Positions 17,366-26,077 of a stretch of DNA of 64,000 bases are shown here, in pieces. This stretch comes from Affinibrenneria salicis. GTDB taxonomy: Bacteria; Pseudomonadota; Gammaproteobacteria; Enterobacterales; Enterobacteriaceae. The notes beneath the pieces were generated by a model. It saw only the letters and a list, made by a program, of their open reading frames with translations. It ran no database searches and had not been told where the DNA came from. The stretch spans positions 310,001-374,000 of the forward strand of contig NZ_VYKJ01000003.1 of assembly GCF_008710095.1 (NCBI RefSeq), in the 5' to 3' direction. Every line of letters begins with the position of its first letter. Position 1 is the first letter of the stretch. Made by a program: the position numbers and the translations under genes.

Positions 17366-18320
17366 CCGTTTTTCCATCCTGAGCGCCAACCCGCTGGTGG
17401 GGGTCTTCGTCGCGCTGCTGATCATCTTTACGCTGTCGTCGCTGATTTCGCCCTGGTTTCTGTCGCCCTACAATATGTCGGTGGTGGCCAGAACGCTGGC
17501 GTTTATCGGCTTAATCACCGTTGGTCAGTCAATGCTGATGATCCTCGGCGAGCTGGATCTTTCGCTGGGCGTGACCGGCGGGCTGTGCGGAGTGACCGCC
17601 GGCATTCTGATGGTGAATATGGGCCTGCATCCCGCCGCCGCCTGCGCGCTGGCCCTGCTGCTGGGCGCCGCGCTCGGTTGCCTGAACGGGGTGCTGGTCA
17701 CCAAACTGCGCCTGCATTCGCTGGTGCTGACCATCGGCACCGCCGGGATTTTCGGCGGCGCCAACCTGGTGCTGACCCGCGGCGTGGCGATCACCGGCAT
17801 CCCGGCCGAGCTGCAATTTTTGGGGCGGGGCAGTCTTTTCGCCCTGCCGGTGCCGTTCGTCATTATGCTGCTGGTGCTGGCGGTCGCCACCTTCATTACG
17901 CTTAAAACGCCGTTCGGCCGCTATATGTACGCCATCGGCAATAACGGCGCGGCGGCCCGCATGCTGGGCATCCGGGTCGATCGGGTGCGGATTTTGGTGT
18001 TCACCTGCGCCGGTTTTCTGGCCGCGCTTGCCGGTATTTTGATGGTCGCCCGGCTCGGCACCGCTCAACCTTCAATCGGCGAAAGCTGGGTGCTGGCGCC
18101 GATCGCCGCCGCGGTGATCGGCGGGGTGGCCACCACCGGCGGCGTCGGCACGCCGTTCGGCGCCATTCTCGGCGCCAGCATTATCGGCATTATCGAAAAC
18201 ATCATTGTATTGTTCGGCGTGTCGCCGTACTGGCAGGGCATCGTCAGCGGCGTGATGGTGGTGGTCGCGATATCGTTCGACGCCATCTCGCGGCGCTATA
18301 TCCGTAAAGAAGAAACGTAG
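17355..18320 (+). CDS. Sugar ABC importer permease (RbsC-like)
   Basis: Inner-membrane permease with about eight to ten hydrophobic segments, 321 residues. Family segments include GLITVGQSMLMILGELDLSLGVTGGLC near the N-terminus, LHSLVLTIGTAGIFGGANLVLTRG, FGRYMYAIGNNGAAARMLGIRVDRV (the loop that meets the ATPase) and VIGGVATTGGVGTPFGAILGA. ATG at 17355 has GGAGAA before it and overlaps the end of the ATPase gene by 11 bp; a TTG at 17337 would place the start further inside that gene and is less likely. It works with the proteins encoded at 14819 and 15860. Confidence 0.92.
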   Translation: MQHSRFSILSANPLVGVFVALLIIFTLSSLISPWFLSPYNMSVVARTLAFIGLITVGQSMLMILGELDLSLGVTGGLCGVTAGILMVNMGLHPAAACALALLLGAALGCLNGVLVTKLRLHSLVLTIGTAGIFGGANLVLTRGVAITGIPAELQFLGRGSLFALPVPFVIMLLVLAVATFITLKTPFGRYMYAIGNNGAAARMLGIRVDRVRILVFTCAGFLAALAGILMVARLGTAQPSIGESWVLAPIAAAVIGGVATTGGVGTPFGAILGASIIGIIENIIVLFGVSPYWQGIVSGVMVVVAISFDAISRRYIRKEET

Positions 18321-18340
18321 CCGGTCTGGAGGACGTTACG

Positions 18341-19225
18341 ATGAAACTCGGATTAAATCTTTCTTTCGCCGTCAAACGCTGGCTGGGCGGCGAGTCGCTG
18401 GCCCGGGTGGTGAAACAGGATCTGGGCATGGATATCGTCCAGTTCAGTTGGGATCTGGTCGACCCCTGGTGGCCGGCGGCGGCGCGCAACGCGGCGGCGC
18501 GCGACTATGCCGATGCCTTTCGCGCCGCCGGCATTACCGTCGAAAGCACCTTCGGCGGCCTGGCTTCATACTGCTATAACCATTTTCTCGCGCCGGACGC
18601 GAATCTGCGCGCGCTGGGCAAAGCGCACCTGAAGCGCGCCATCGACATGACGGCCGAAATGGGCGTGCGCGCCACCGGCATGCCGCTGGGCTCTTATTCG
18701 GCGCAGGATGCGCTCGACCCGGCGCGGCGCGAGGCGATTTATCAGCAGGCGCTGCTGGCGCTGGTCGAGCTATCGCGCTATGCCAAAACGCGCGGTTTAT
18801 CCACCCTGTTGATTGAGCCGGTGCCGCTGGCGACGGAGTTCCCGGCCTCCGCGCAGGACGCGCGGCGTCTGATGACCGATCTGGACGGGGCGACGGACAT
18901 TCCGGTGCGGCTGTTGGTCGACTGGGGGCACGCGCTGTTCGCGCCGCTGTTTGGCGAACAGGCCAATATGGAACACTGGATCGAACAGTGCGGCGAGTAT
19001 ATCGACGCCTGGCATATTCAACAGACGGACGGCCAGCGCGATCGCCACTGGAATTTCACCCGACAGGGCATCGTCACCCCCGAACGGCTGAGCGCATTCT
19101 GGCGCGATCAGCGGTTGACTGAACAAACCTATCTAATCGAAATCCTCTATCCCTTCGAACAGAGCGACGAGTCGGTATTGCGCGATATGCAGGCGGGGAT
19201 CGCGCTGCTGAAACAGGCGGTCTGA
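18341..19225 (+). CDS. TIM-barrel sugar(-phosphate) isomerase/epimerase
   Basis: A 294-residue protein of the xylose-isomerase-like TIM-barrel superfamily (AP endonuclease 2 domain). The barrel segments are MKLGLNLSFAVKRWLGG at the N-terminus, MDIVQFSWDL, ITVESTFGG, STLLIEPVPLATEFPAS (metal-site Glu), VRLLVDWGHALFAP (Asp and His), IDAWHIQQTDGQRDRHWNF (His and Asp) and TYLIEILYPFE (final Glu). These supply the Glu-Asp-His-Glu metal site of ketose epimerases. The N-terminus resembles the EryC-type tetrulose-phosphate epimerases, but that is a weak recollection, not a proof. GGAGG lies before the ATG. It is the last gene of the sugar operon, 20 bp behind the permease, and no kinase gene is present. 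Confidence 0.8.
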   Translation: MKLGLNLSFAVKRWLGGESLARVVKQDLGMDIVQFSWDLVDPWWPAAARNAAARDYADAFRAAGITVESTFGGLASYCYNHFLAPDANLRALGKAHLKRAIDMTAEMGVRATGMPLGSYSAQDALDPARREAIYQQALLALVELSRYAKTRGLSTLLIEPVPLATEFPASAQDARRLMTDLDGATDIPVRLLVDWGHALFAPLFGEQANMEHWIEQCGEYIDAWHIQQTDGQRDRHWNFTRQGIVTPERLSAFWRDQRLTEQTYLIEILYPFEQSDESVLRDMQAGIALLKQAV

Positions 19226-19313
19226 GCCGGTATCCGGCGGCGCTGTCCGAAGCGGAAAATTATTTTTATCGACGGCGGTTCCCTTTTCCCCTTGCTCAAT
19301 TGGCATAACGAGT

Positions 19314-19332
19314 GAAAACGATAATTATTTCG
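19314..19332 (+). promoter_or_regulatory. Fur-box-like site before the STN receptor gene
   Basis: GAAAACGATAATTATTTCG matches 13 of 19 positions of the Fur consensus (GATAATGATAATCATTATC), centred about 25 bp before the ATG at 19348. It fits iron repression of the receptor. Confidence 0.5.
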
Positions 19333-19347
19333 CTAAAGGGGAGAAGA

Positions 19348-21708
19348 ATGGCAAGATTTCGTATCAACCTCCGGGGAAACCTGCTGCGCCGCGCGGCGTT
19401 GGCCGGCGCGTGCGGTCTGGCGTTGCCGTCGATGACGCCGTACGCCGCGCCCGCGGCCGAGGTTCAGCACTATGCCGTTGCGGCGGGACCGCTTAATCAA
19501 GCGTTGAATCAGTTCGCGCAGCAGTCCGGCGTGCTGCTGGCTTACGATCCGGCGCTCACCGTCGGTAAGCGCAGCGCCGGTCTGCAGGGCAATTATCATC
19601 CCGAGCAAGGTTTTGCGCAGCTTCTCAGCGGCAGCGGTCTGGCGGCACGCACCAGCGCCGACGGCAGCGTCACGCTGGTGCGACAACCGCCCGGCGGCGC
19701 GGCGGCGAAAAACGACAGCATCGTGGTCAATGCGCCGCCCAATACCGCGTTAAAACTGGATGCGCCGCTGTCGGAGACGCCGCGCTCGGTGTCGGTGGTC
19801 ACCGATACGCAAATTCAGCAGCGCGGCGCGCAGAAGATCGATCAGGCGCTGCGCTACAGCGCCGGCATTCTGGCCACGCCCTATGGGCCGGACAATAAGG
19901 CGGAATGGGTGACCATACGCGGCTTTAGCGATCAGTCCCGCTTCCAGAACGGGCTGGCCACGCTGAACGAAGATGGCTTTTACGGTCAGCAGATCGAGCC
20001 GTTCGGTATTGAGCGCATCGAGGTATTAAAGGGGCCGGCATCGGTGTTGTACGGGCAGAACCCGCCCGGCGGCCTGATTAACGTGATCAGCAAACGGCCG
20101 ACGCGCCTGCCGCAGGGACAGATCGAGCTGAAATACGGCTCGGACGATTACCGCCATCTGGCGATTGACAGCGCCGGCCCGCTGAATGATGACGGCACGG
20201 TGCTGTACCGGGTGGTGGGGCTGGCGCGTGAAACCTCGGGCGAGGTCGACTTCGCCAAAAGCAAGCGTTTCTATCTGGCGCCGAGCGCGACCTTTCTGCT
20301 GGGGGAGAATACCGAGTTAACGCTGCTGGCCAGCTATATGGATACCCGATCCGGCATGACCAACGGATTTAAACTGCCCTACGGCACGCTGCACGACACG
20401 CCGTTCGGCAAGGTGGGCTATGAGACGTCGCTGGGCGAGCCGGGCATCAATAACCATAATACGCGCCAGTTTACCCTGGGTTATGAGTTCACCCATCATT
20501 TGAATGACGTCTGGACGTTTCATCAGAACCTGAATTACACCTACCTGAACATGGATCTGCGCGGCGCCTACGCGCTGGGCATGGTGTCCGGCAGCGACCG
20601 TCTGGCGTCTCGCGGGTTAACCTATCGCGACGGCTTCGCGCAAAACTGGGCGCTGGATAACCGTATGGTGGGCGAGTGGCAGTTCGCCGATTTCGACAAC
20701 ACCCTGCTGCTCGGCGTCGATTACCGGCGCGCCAACACACAGAGCCGCGACGCGAATCTGTATGCTTTCGGCGATCCGATCGATATCTTTAACCCGGTGT
20801 ACGGCAACTATACGCCGCCGGGAGACGACGAGCTGTTCGATCACCGTTCAGGACGTCATCAGACCGGCTACTATATTCAGAATCAGATAAAATATAACCA
20901 GCGCTTGATTCTGCTGCTGGGCGGTCGTTACGACGTGGCGAAATCGCGCGATCGTAATCTGCAGTCGGGCGATGACACACGCATGGACGACGATAAATTC
21001 AGCAAGACGGCCGGTGTGATGTATCTGTTCGACAATGGTCTGTCGCCCTACGTCAGCTACGCGGAATCCTTCCTGCCGGTCGCGGGGCGCGATAGCTACA
21101 ACCGACCCTATGAGCCGGAAGTCGGCAAACAGACGGAAATCGGGGTGAAGTATACGCCGGATGGTTTCAACGGTTATGCCTCCGCCGCATTGTATAACCT
21201 GGTGCAGCAGAATGTGCAGACTACAGATCCCGCTAATCCGGCGGTAACGGTGCAGACCGGCGAGGCGCGCGCGCGCGGACTCGAACTGGAGCTGGGCGGC
21301 GAAATTTATCCGCAGCTGACGCTGACCGCCAACTACACCTATAGCCAGGTTGAAATAACTAAATCGCTTAATCGGGCCGAAGAGGGCAAACGTCTGCCGG
21401 GGCTGCCGGAGCACATGGCGTCCGCCTGGCTGAACTATGCCTTCAGCGGCCCGCTGGACGGGCTGACCGTGGGCAGCGGCGTCCGCTATGTCGGCGGTTC
21501 GTTCGGCGATAATACCGAAGACCCCGACCTGAAAGTGCCGCCCTACGCGCTGTGGGACGCGATGATCGCTTATGATTTCAGCAAAAACTGGCGGCTGCAG
21601 GTCAACGCCACCAACCTGGCTAATCACCAGTATGTCAGCGCCTGTAATTTCTGGTGCTACTACGGAGAAGGGCGCAACCTCAGCGCCAGCGTCAGCTACC
21701 GCTGGTAG
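19348..21708 (+). CDS. TonB-dependent siderophore receptor with N-terminal signalling (STN) domain
   Basis: A 786-residue outer-membrane receptor that would both import a ferric siderophore and signal its presence. ATG at 19348 has GGGGAGAAGA just before it, and the product starts with a signal peptide ending near APAAE. An STN domain follows (HYAVAAGPLNQALNQFAQQSGVLLAYDP to SVTLVRQ, about residues 35-112), then a TonB box region (DSIVVNA), the plug (VTIRGF; RIEVLKGPASVLYGQNPPGGLINVISKRP) and a long barrel closing on SVSYRW. The plug is of the FpvA/FhuE/FoxA type. A FecI-like sigma and a FecR-like regulator follow directly, matching cell-surface signalling systems in which the STN domain contacts FecR. 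The ligand is unknown, possibly a foreign siderophore. Confidence 0.92.
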   Translation: MARFRINLRGNLLRRAALAGACGLALPSMTPYAAPAAEVQHYAVAAGPLNQALNQFAQQSGVLLAYDPALTVGKRSAGLQGNYHPEQGFAQLLSGSGLAARTSADGSVTLVRQPPGGAAAKNDSIVVNAPPNTALKLDAPLSETPRSVSVVTDTQIQQRGAQKIDQALRYSAGILATPYGPDNKAEWVTIRGFSDQSRFQNGLATLNEDGFYGQQIEPFGIERIEVLKGPASVLYGQNPPGGLINVISKRPTRLPQGQIELKYGSDDYRHLAIDSAGPLNDDGTVLYRVVGLARETSGEVDFAKSKRFYLAPSATFLLGENTELTLLASYMDTRSGMTNGFKLPYGTLHDTPFGKVGYETSLGEPGINNHNTRQFTLGYEFTHHLNDVWTFHQNLNYTYLNMDLRGAYALGMVSGSDRLASRGLTYRDGFAQNWALDNRMVGEWQFADFDNTLLLGVDYRRANTQSRDANLYAFGDPIDIFNPVYGNYTPPGDDELFDHRSGRHQTGYYIQNQIKYNQRLILLLGGRYDVAKSRDRNLQSGDDTRMDDDKFSKTAGVMYLFDNGLSPYVSYAESFLPVAGRDSYNRPYEPEVGKQTEIGVKYTPDGFNGYASAALYNLVQQNVQTTDPANPAVTVQTGEARARGLELELGGEIYPQLTLTANYTYSQVEITKSLNRAEEGKRLPGLPEHMASAWLNYAFSGPLDGLTVGSGVRYVGGSFGDNTEDPDLKVPPYALWDAMIAYDFSKNWRLQVNATNLANHQYVSACNFWCYYGEGRNLSASVSYRW

Positions 21709-21744
21709 GGCGCGGCGCCGGAGATCGACGCGGGTGAATATTCA

Positions 21745-21779
21745 TTGACTTTAATGGTGGTGATAATGAAAATCATTTC
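21745..21779 (+). promoter_or_regulatory. Promoter with overlapping Fur box for the sigma-factor gene
   Basis: TTGACT (21745-21750) is a good -35 with a 17-bp spacer to GAAAAT (-10, 21768-21773). GATAATGAAAATCATTTC (21762-21779) covers the -10 and matches the Fur consensus at almost every position. Iron-loaded Fur bound here would block transcription of the sigma and FecR genes. Confidence 0.7.
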
Positions 21780-21804
21780 ATTGCCATCAGACTGAGTTAC
21801 GCCC

Positions 21805-22329
21805 GTGAATTCTCCTGCGTTTGTGTATGCCGATCAGACAGAGTCCTCCGTGGTTGAGCAGATTTATCTTGATCACCACAGCTGGCTGCAGGCGTGGCTA
21901 TGCCGCCGTCTGGGCTGCTCCCAGCAGGCCGCCGATCTGGCGCAGGACACGTTTTTGCGCCTGATCGCCCAGCATCAGGCGCTGTCCATCCGCGAGCCGC
22001 GCGCCTGGCTGACCACGGTGGCGCACGGACTGGTGGTGAATCACTGGCGGCGCCAGGACATTGAACGCGCCTGGCGGGAGCTGGCGGCGGAACAGGCGCC
22101 AGGCGTGATGCCGTCGGCGGAGCAGCAGGCGATGGTGATTGACGCCTTGTGCGAAATCGACGCGATGTTGGCCTCGCTGCCGGTACGGGCGCGTCAGGCG
22201 TTTCTTTGGGTTCATCTGCAGGGGCTGACCTACCGCCAGGTCGCCGAACGGTTAGCCGTCTCCGAGCGGATGGTGAAAAAATATATGGCGCAGGCGATGA
22301 TGAACTGTCTGCTCTGTCAGGCGCGATGA
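21805..22329 (+). CDS. ECF RNA polymerase sigma factor, FecI-like
   Basis: A 174-residue ECF sigma factor. Region 2 has the segments DHHSWLQAWLCRRLGCSQQAADLAQDTFLRL and EPRAWLTTVAHGLVVNHWRRQDIERAW. Region 4 has LPVRARQAFLWVHLQGLTYRQVAERLAVSERMVKKYMAQAMMNC. The order and many residues follow E. coli FecI. The first start is GTG at 21805 and its ribosome site is weak, so the start is the least certain point. The stop overlaps the FecR-like ATG (ATGA), so sigma and anti-sigma are made together. The expected role is to transcribe the receptor gene upstream when the STN receptor binds its ligand. A Fur-controlled promoter lies just before it. Confidence 0.92.
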   Translation: MNSPAFVYADQTESSVVEQIYLDHHSWLQAWLCRRLGCSQQAADLAQDTFLRLIAQHQALSIREPRAWLTTVAHGLVVNHWRRQDIERAWRELAAEQAPGVMPSAEQQAMVIDALCEIDAMLASLPVRARQAFLWVHLQGLTYRQVAERLAVSERMVKKYMAQAMMNCLLCQAR

Positions 22330-23258
22330 CCGCCGCGTTACGGCCCGTTCTTGCCAAAGAGGTGCTACATGCCGCCGCCGAGTGGTATGCCGTGCTGTAT
22401 GACGAAAACTGCAGCGACGACGATCGCAGGCGCTGGCGGCGCTGGCTGAATCAGCATGAGGATCATCAGCGCGCCTGGCGGCAGGTTGAGCAGATTCACG
22501 CGCGTCTGCACGCGGTGGACGGCCGTCTGGCGAGTTCGGTGCTGAACCGGCGCGGGCGCGAACGGCGACGCATGCTTAAACTGCTGGCGCTGGTCGCGGT
22601 GAGCGGCGGCGTGGGGGTCAGCCTGCCGTGGGAAAGCTATGCCGCCGATTACCGCACCGCCACCGGGGAAACCCGCGAGCTGAGAATCGCCGACGGCCTG
22701 ACGGTGTGGATGAATACGGATTCGGCGCTGAATCTGAACACGCAGGTTCAGCGGCGGGTGTTTCATCTGATCAAAGGCGAACTGATGCTGGAGAGTCGCG
22801 GCGCGCCGCCCGTTGAACTGATCACCGGGCACGGACGCATCGATGCCTCCACGCCTTGCCGCCTCGCGCTGCGCTACGGCGCGGCCGAAAGCGTGCTGGC
22901 GGTCTTCGACGGTCTGGTCAGCCTGCGGAGCGCCGATCAGACGCGTACGATCGGCGCCGGCCAGCAGGTGGCTTTTGACCAGACGGGCTGTCGGGCGCCC
23001 GGCGCGGTCGAACCGTTCCGCCAGAGCTGGCGCGCCGGCGTGCTGGTGGCGGACAATATGCGGTTGGATCAGCTGCTCGCCGAATTCGCCCGCTATCATA
23101 CCGGCTATTTCCGCGTCGAGAGCCAGGTCGCCGGCCTGCGTATTTCCGGCGTATTTCCGCTGTACGAAACCGAACGCTTTCTGGCCGCGCTGGCGCGAAC
23201 ATTGCCGGTCAGGGTAAACAGACGTTTTGCCTGGTGGGTGGATATTGGTCCGCGTTAG
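22326..23258 (+). CDS. FecR-family transmembrane regulator of the sigma factor
   Basis: A 310-residue inner-membrane sensor. The cytoplasmic N-terminus has the DUF4880-type segment (AAAEWYAVLYDENCSDDDRRRWRRWLNQHEDHQRAW) that binds the sigma factor. One membrane segment follows (MLKLLALVAVSGGVGVSLPW, about residues 85-105), then the periplasmic FecR domain (YRTATGETRELRIADGLTVWMNTDSALNL; RRVFHLIKGELMLES) and a C-terminal STN-like part (NMRLDQLLAEFARYHTGYFRVESQVAGLRISGVFPL) that meets the receptor. ATG at 22326 overlaps the sigma stop by four bases; longer upstream starts lie inside the sigma gene. Together with the two genes before it, this completes a three-part surface-signalling system. Confidence 0.9.
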   Translation: MTAALRPVLAKEVLHAAAEWYAVLYDENCSDDDRRRWRRWLNQHEDHQRAWRQVEQIHARLHAVDGRLASSVLNRRGRERRRMLKLLALVAVSGGVGVSLPWESYAADYRTATGETRELRIADGLTVWMNTDSALNLNTQVQRRVFHLIKGELMLESRGAPPVELITGHGRIDASTPCRLALRYGAAESVLAVFDGLVSLRSADQTRTIGAGQQVAFDQTGCRAPGAVEPFRQSWRAGVLVADNMRLDQLLAEFARYHTGYFRVESQVAGLRISGVFPLYETERFLAALARTLPVRVNRRFAWWVDIGPR

Positions 23259-23483
23259 TTTCGCTCAGCCCCGCATTTCCGTGGCGTATCGCGTGGCGGC
23301 GTGGGACATCAGAAATATTTAATAAATAAGCACGCCTTATTTTCCATTATCGTCTGTCCTGACATATTCTATATCCGCAGGTGATTGAATTTATTTTTAG
23401 TTATGTCGAATGCAAATAATAATATCCATATTTTATATTTTACTTCGCGCCAGAGATGCCGGATAAATAGGGTTTTTAGCCGT

Positions 23484-23501
23484 CATACGGCAAGCCGTAT
23501 G
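23484..23501. repeat. Perfect 18-bp palindrome
   Basis: CATACGGC and GCCGTATG flank AA. No T-run follows on either strand, so it is not an obvious terminator. Function unknown. Confidence 0.5.
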
Positions 23502-23987
23502 CGTGTTGGTTACGTTTATTTAACCGAATGAAATAATTGTGTACCTCATCCTGATTTGTTCGCCTGCGGCTTTCCCGTCATTCAGGTTATTTAGGGAATA
23601 GCGCCAATTTTATAATTTAAATAATTTGGGCGCAGGATGAAAATGGGGCGTTTTAAATAACGCCGCGCGTTGGCTGTTTACGGGCGATGCTTATATGAGC
23701 CGCGTAATGCGAAAAAAGAAGCGGTCCGACAAGGTTTGCCTATTTCACCTGCCGTTTTGCATCCGGGCCGCGCCGGCGATCCTTGCGTACAGCGCATCCG
23801 CACGGGTTTGCTCGCTCCGTGGCGCGGACGGACATCTGTTCAACATGCGCCGTATTTTGTCTGCGTGCCGGCCGTGTTCTGACGGGGCGCGCCAATACGG
23901 GACTGCCGGACCAGATTTTTATTCAGGTAAATGTAAACGCGATATATCGCCGAAAATAGTTCGGGTTGCAGTAAGGCGGCGAGGCGG

Positions 23988-24059
23988 CGAGGCGGCGACG
24001 AATTTGTCCAGCCAGCGCCTGACCTGCAGGGGGAGACCGGATGTCTCTTATTCATCCCC
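23988..24059 (-). repeat. Dispersed intergenic repeat, copy B (inverted, shorter)
   Basis: Read on the minus strand it contains AAGAGACATCC, then GCAGGTCAGGCGCTGGCTGG and ACAAATT. These match the first block of copies A (13245) and C (60865). The second block (ATGCGCCTCGCC ... CACGATAA) is not seen, so this copy is partial. Confidence 0.6.
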
Positions 24060-24477
24060 GGCAGTTTAGCGCGGCAGTCAGTCTCCGGGTGAGCGACGAA
24101 TCCGCCGGCAGCTAAACAGTTGCGCATTATAGCGCGACACGGGCAGGACATGACATCCCACCAGTACTGCCCTCGCACGAGGAGAGGTGGAGTCTCAATG
24201 TGCGAAGTTACGTAAAGTTGAACGCCGCTGGCGGCGGCCCTGCAAGGGCGGCCCCATGGACGGGCAGGTAATAAAGCCAACGCGCCAGTAACCTGAAATA
24301 TGCAGGGTACGCCGCCACCTGAAGCCGGGTGAGTATATTTTTAGTGGGTATAAGTTGCCGGCATGTTAATTGATATCTTGCGATATGTTGATTTTTTTCT
24401 GAGGCCATTGTCTGTTTCTGTCTTAATTGCTTTTTTTTCTGAAGTTAGCGCAACCGGATTTATTGATAAGAGATAAT

Positions 24478-25326
24478 ATGAACCCTTCTAATGTGAGTTC
24501 TGATGTAAAAAAATATCAATCTGGCCCGTTTATTCATAAATGGCTGCCGCGACGTCCTCATTTTTTTTTCATTCTTTCCTGGCTTTTTCCCTTGCTGTTG
24601 TTTTTCGTCTGGGAATACGCCAGCCGGGCGGGGTGGATCGCGGCAGAGCTGCTGCCGGCGCCGAGTAAAGTACTGAGCACCGCCATTGATTTAATACAAA
24701 GCGGCGCGCTGCAGCGCGACCTGCTGGTCAGCCTGTCGCGCGCGGTGGCGGGCTGGAGCATTGGGGCCAGCATCGGTTTTTTACTGGGGCTGACGGTCGG
24801 CTTTTCCGCGCTGGCCGGCGCCCTGCTGGACAGAACAATCCAGATGATGCGCGCCATTCCTTTTCTGGCCATGCTGCCGCTGGTGATTGTCTGGGTCGGC
24901 GTGGGCGAAGAACAAAAAATATTCATGGTGGCGTTGGGCGTCACCTTTCCTGTCTACATTAATACCACGCTGGGCATTCGCCAGCTCGATCCCCGGCTGC
25001 TCGAACTGGCCAGAGTGCAGAAGCTCGGCCATTTCGAGACCATCCGACGCATTGTTTTTCCTGCCGCGCTGCCGTCAATCCTGACCGGCGTACGATATTC
25101 TCTGGCCACGGCGTGGCTGGCGCTGGTCATTGCGGAAACCGTCGGCGCCAGCAGCGGGATCGGCTTTCTGGCGGTTGACGCGCGCGAATTTTTGCAGACG
25201 GATATCATCGTGCTGACGATAGTGATTTACGCGGTTATTGGCATGAGCGCCGACGCCATCGCTCGGGCGCTGGAGCGGCATTTGCTGGCCTGGCATCCCA
25301 ATTACGCGCCGGGAGCCCGCCGATGA
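24478..25326 (+). CDS. ssuC: ABC transporter permease, aliphatic sulfonate type (SsuC/TauC-like)
   Basis: Inner-membrane permease of 282 residues from ATG at 24478; longer starts upstream lie in AT-rich non-coding DNA. Hydrophobic segments include FFILSWLFPLLLFFVWEYASR near the N-terminus. The family loop reads ARVQKLGHFETIRRIVFPAALPSILTGVRYSLATAWLALVIAETVGASSGIGF. This matches SsuC, TauC and related permeases. Its last codons overlap the ATPase start (ATGA). It forms an importer with the next two products. The substrate could be a sulfonate or another organic anion; the CoA-transferase genes downstream make an organic acid possible. Confidence 0.85.
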   Translation: MNPSNVSSDVKKYQSGPFIHKWLPRRPHFFFILSWLFPLLLFFVWEYASRAGWIAAELLPAPSKVLSTAIDLIQSGALQRDLLVSLSRAVAGWSIGASIGFLLGLTVGFSALAGALLDRTIQMMRAIPFLAMLPLVIVWVGVGEEQKIFMVALGVTFPVYINTTLGIRQLDPRLLELARVQKLGHFETIRRIVFPAALPSILTGVRYSLATAWLALVIAETVGASSGIGFLAVDAREFLQTDIIVLTIVIYAVIGMSADAIARALERHLLAWHPNYAPGARR

Positions 25327-26039
25327 GCAGTATCGATCAGACCAGCGCTGAAGCGCCGGTGGTGACGATTCGCGGCCTTGTCAAAGCCTACGGCTCGCGG
25401 GTCGTGCTGAACAAGCTAAACCTCACCATCGCGCGCGGGGAGTTCGTCGCGTTGCTGGGCGAGAGCGGCTGCGGCAAAACGACCCTGCTGCGCACCATCG
25501 CCGGGCTGGACCCGGTGCAGGAGGGGCGGATTAATGCGCCGGATTCGCCGGCTGTGGTGTTCCAGGAACATCGTTTGCTGCCGTGGGAGTCGATCTGGCG
25601 CAACGTTACCCTCGGCATGCGTAATGTCAGCCGCGAGGAGGCGAAAAAACGCGCGGGTTTGGCGCTGGAGGCGGTCGGGCTGGGCGGCCGTCTGACCGAC
25701 TGGCCGCGCAATTTATCCGGCGGTCAGGCGCAGCGCGTCGCCATCGCCCGCGCTTTCGTGCAGCAGCCGCGAATTTTATTGCTGGACGAACCCTTTGCCT
25801 CGCTGGATGCGCTGACCCGAATAAAAATGCATAACTTGCTAAAAAAGCTGATTGCCGGCCATCGGCCCGGCGTTCTGCTGGTTACTCATGATGTACAAGA
25901 AGCGATGACGCTGGCCACGCGCATTTTAATTATGAAGAACGGCCAGATCAGCGATGAATATCGGGTGGACGAGTATCGCGACGGCGCGCTGTTGCATAAA
26001 GAACTGTTGGCGCAGCTGGGCGTCGCGGCCAGCGAGTAA
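25323..26039 (+). CDS. ssuB: ABC transporter ATP-binding protein, sulfonate type (SsuB-like)
   Basis: A 238-residue ATPase. Walker A GESGCGKTT, Q-loop VVFQEHRLLPWESIWRNV, signature LSGGQAQRVAIARA, Walker B LLLDEPFASLDALTR and switch His LLVTHDVQEA are all intact. The Q-loop wording is characteristic of SsuB. Translation is coupled to the permease gene by a four-base overlap. It energises the importer encoded by the flanking genes. Confidence 0.9.
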   Translation: MSSIDQTSAEAPVVTIRGLVKAYGSRVVLNKLNLTIARGEFVALLGESGCGKTTLLRTIAGLDPVQEGRINAPDSPAVVFQEHRLLPWESIWRNVTLGMRNVSREEAKKRAGLALEAVGLGGRLTDWPRNLSGGQAQRVAIARAFVQQPRILLLDEPFASLDALTRIKMHNLLKKLIAGHRPGVLLVTHDVQEAMTLATRILIMKNGQISDEYRVDEYRDGALLHKELLAQLGVAASE

Positions 26040-26077
26040 GTCTTAAATCATAATATTAATTAAGGGGATGAACCAGG

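Larger units (their letters stand above)
23259..24477. other. Long gene-free, AT-rich stretch
   Basis: About 1.2 kb between the FecR gene and the sulfonate-type permease gene. The first ~400 bp are clearly AT-rich compared with the neighbouring genes. Short open frames exist (for example 23695-24069 plus) but have no ribosome site, protein-like composition or family match. It holds an 18-bp palindrome at 23484, an 8-bp unit (GCGAGGCG type) repeated three times at about 23975-23998, and a copy of the dispersed repeat. It looks like a decayed insertion site or a junction between two acquired blocks. Confidence 0.5.

Noticed and set aside
23695..24069. 124-residue open frame in the AT-rich gap
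   Set aside because: Runs through the dispersed repeat, has no ribosome site and no protein-like pattern.
24208..24408. 66-residue minus-strand open frame before the permease gene
   Set aside because: No ribosome site or family pattern, and it overlaps the promoter region of the ssu-like genes.
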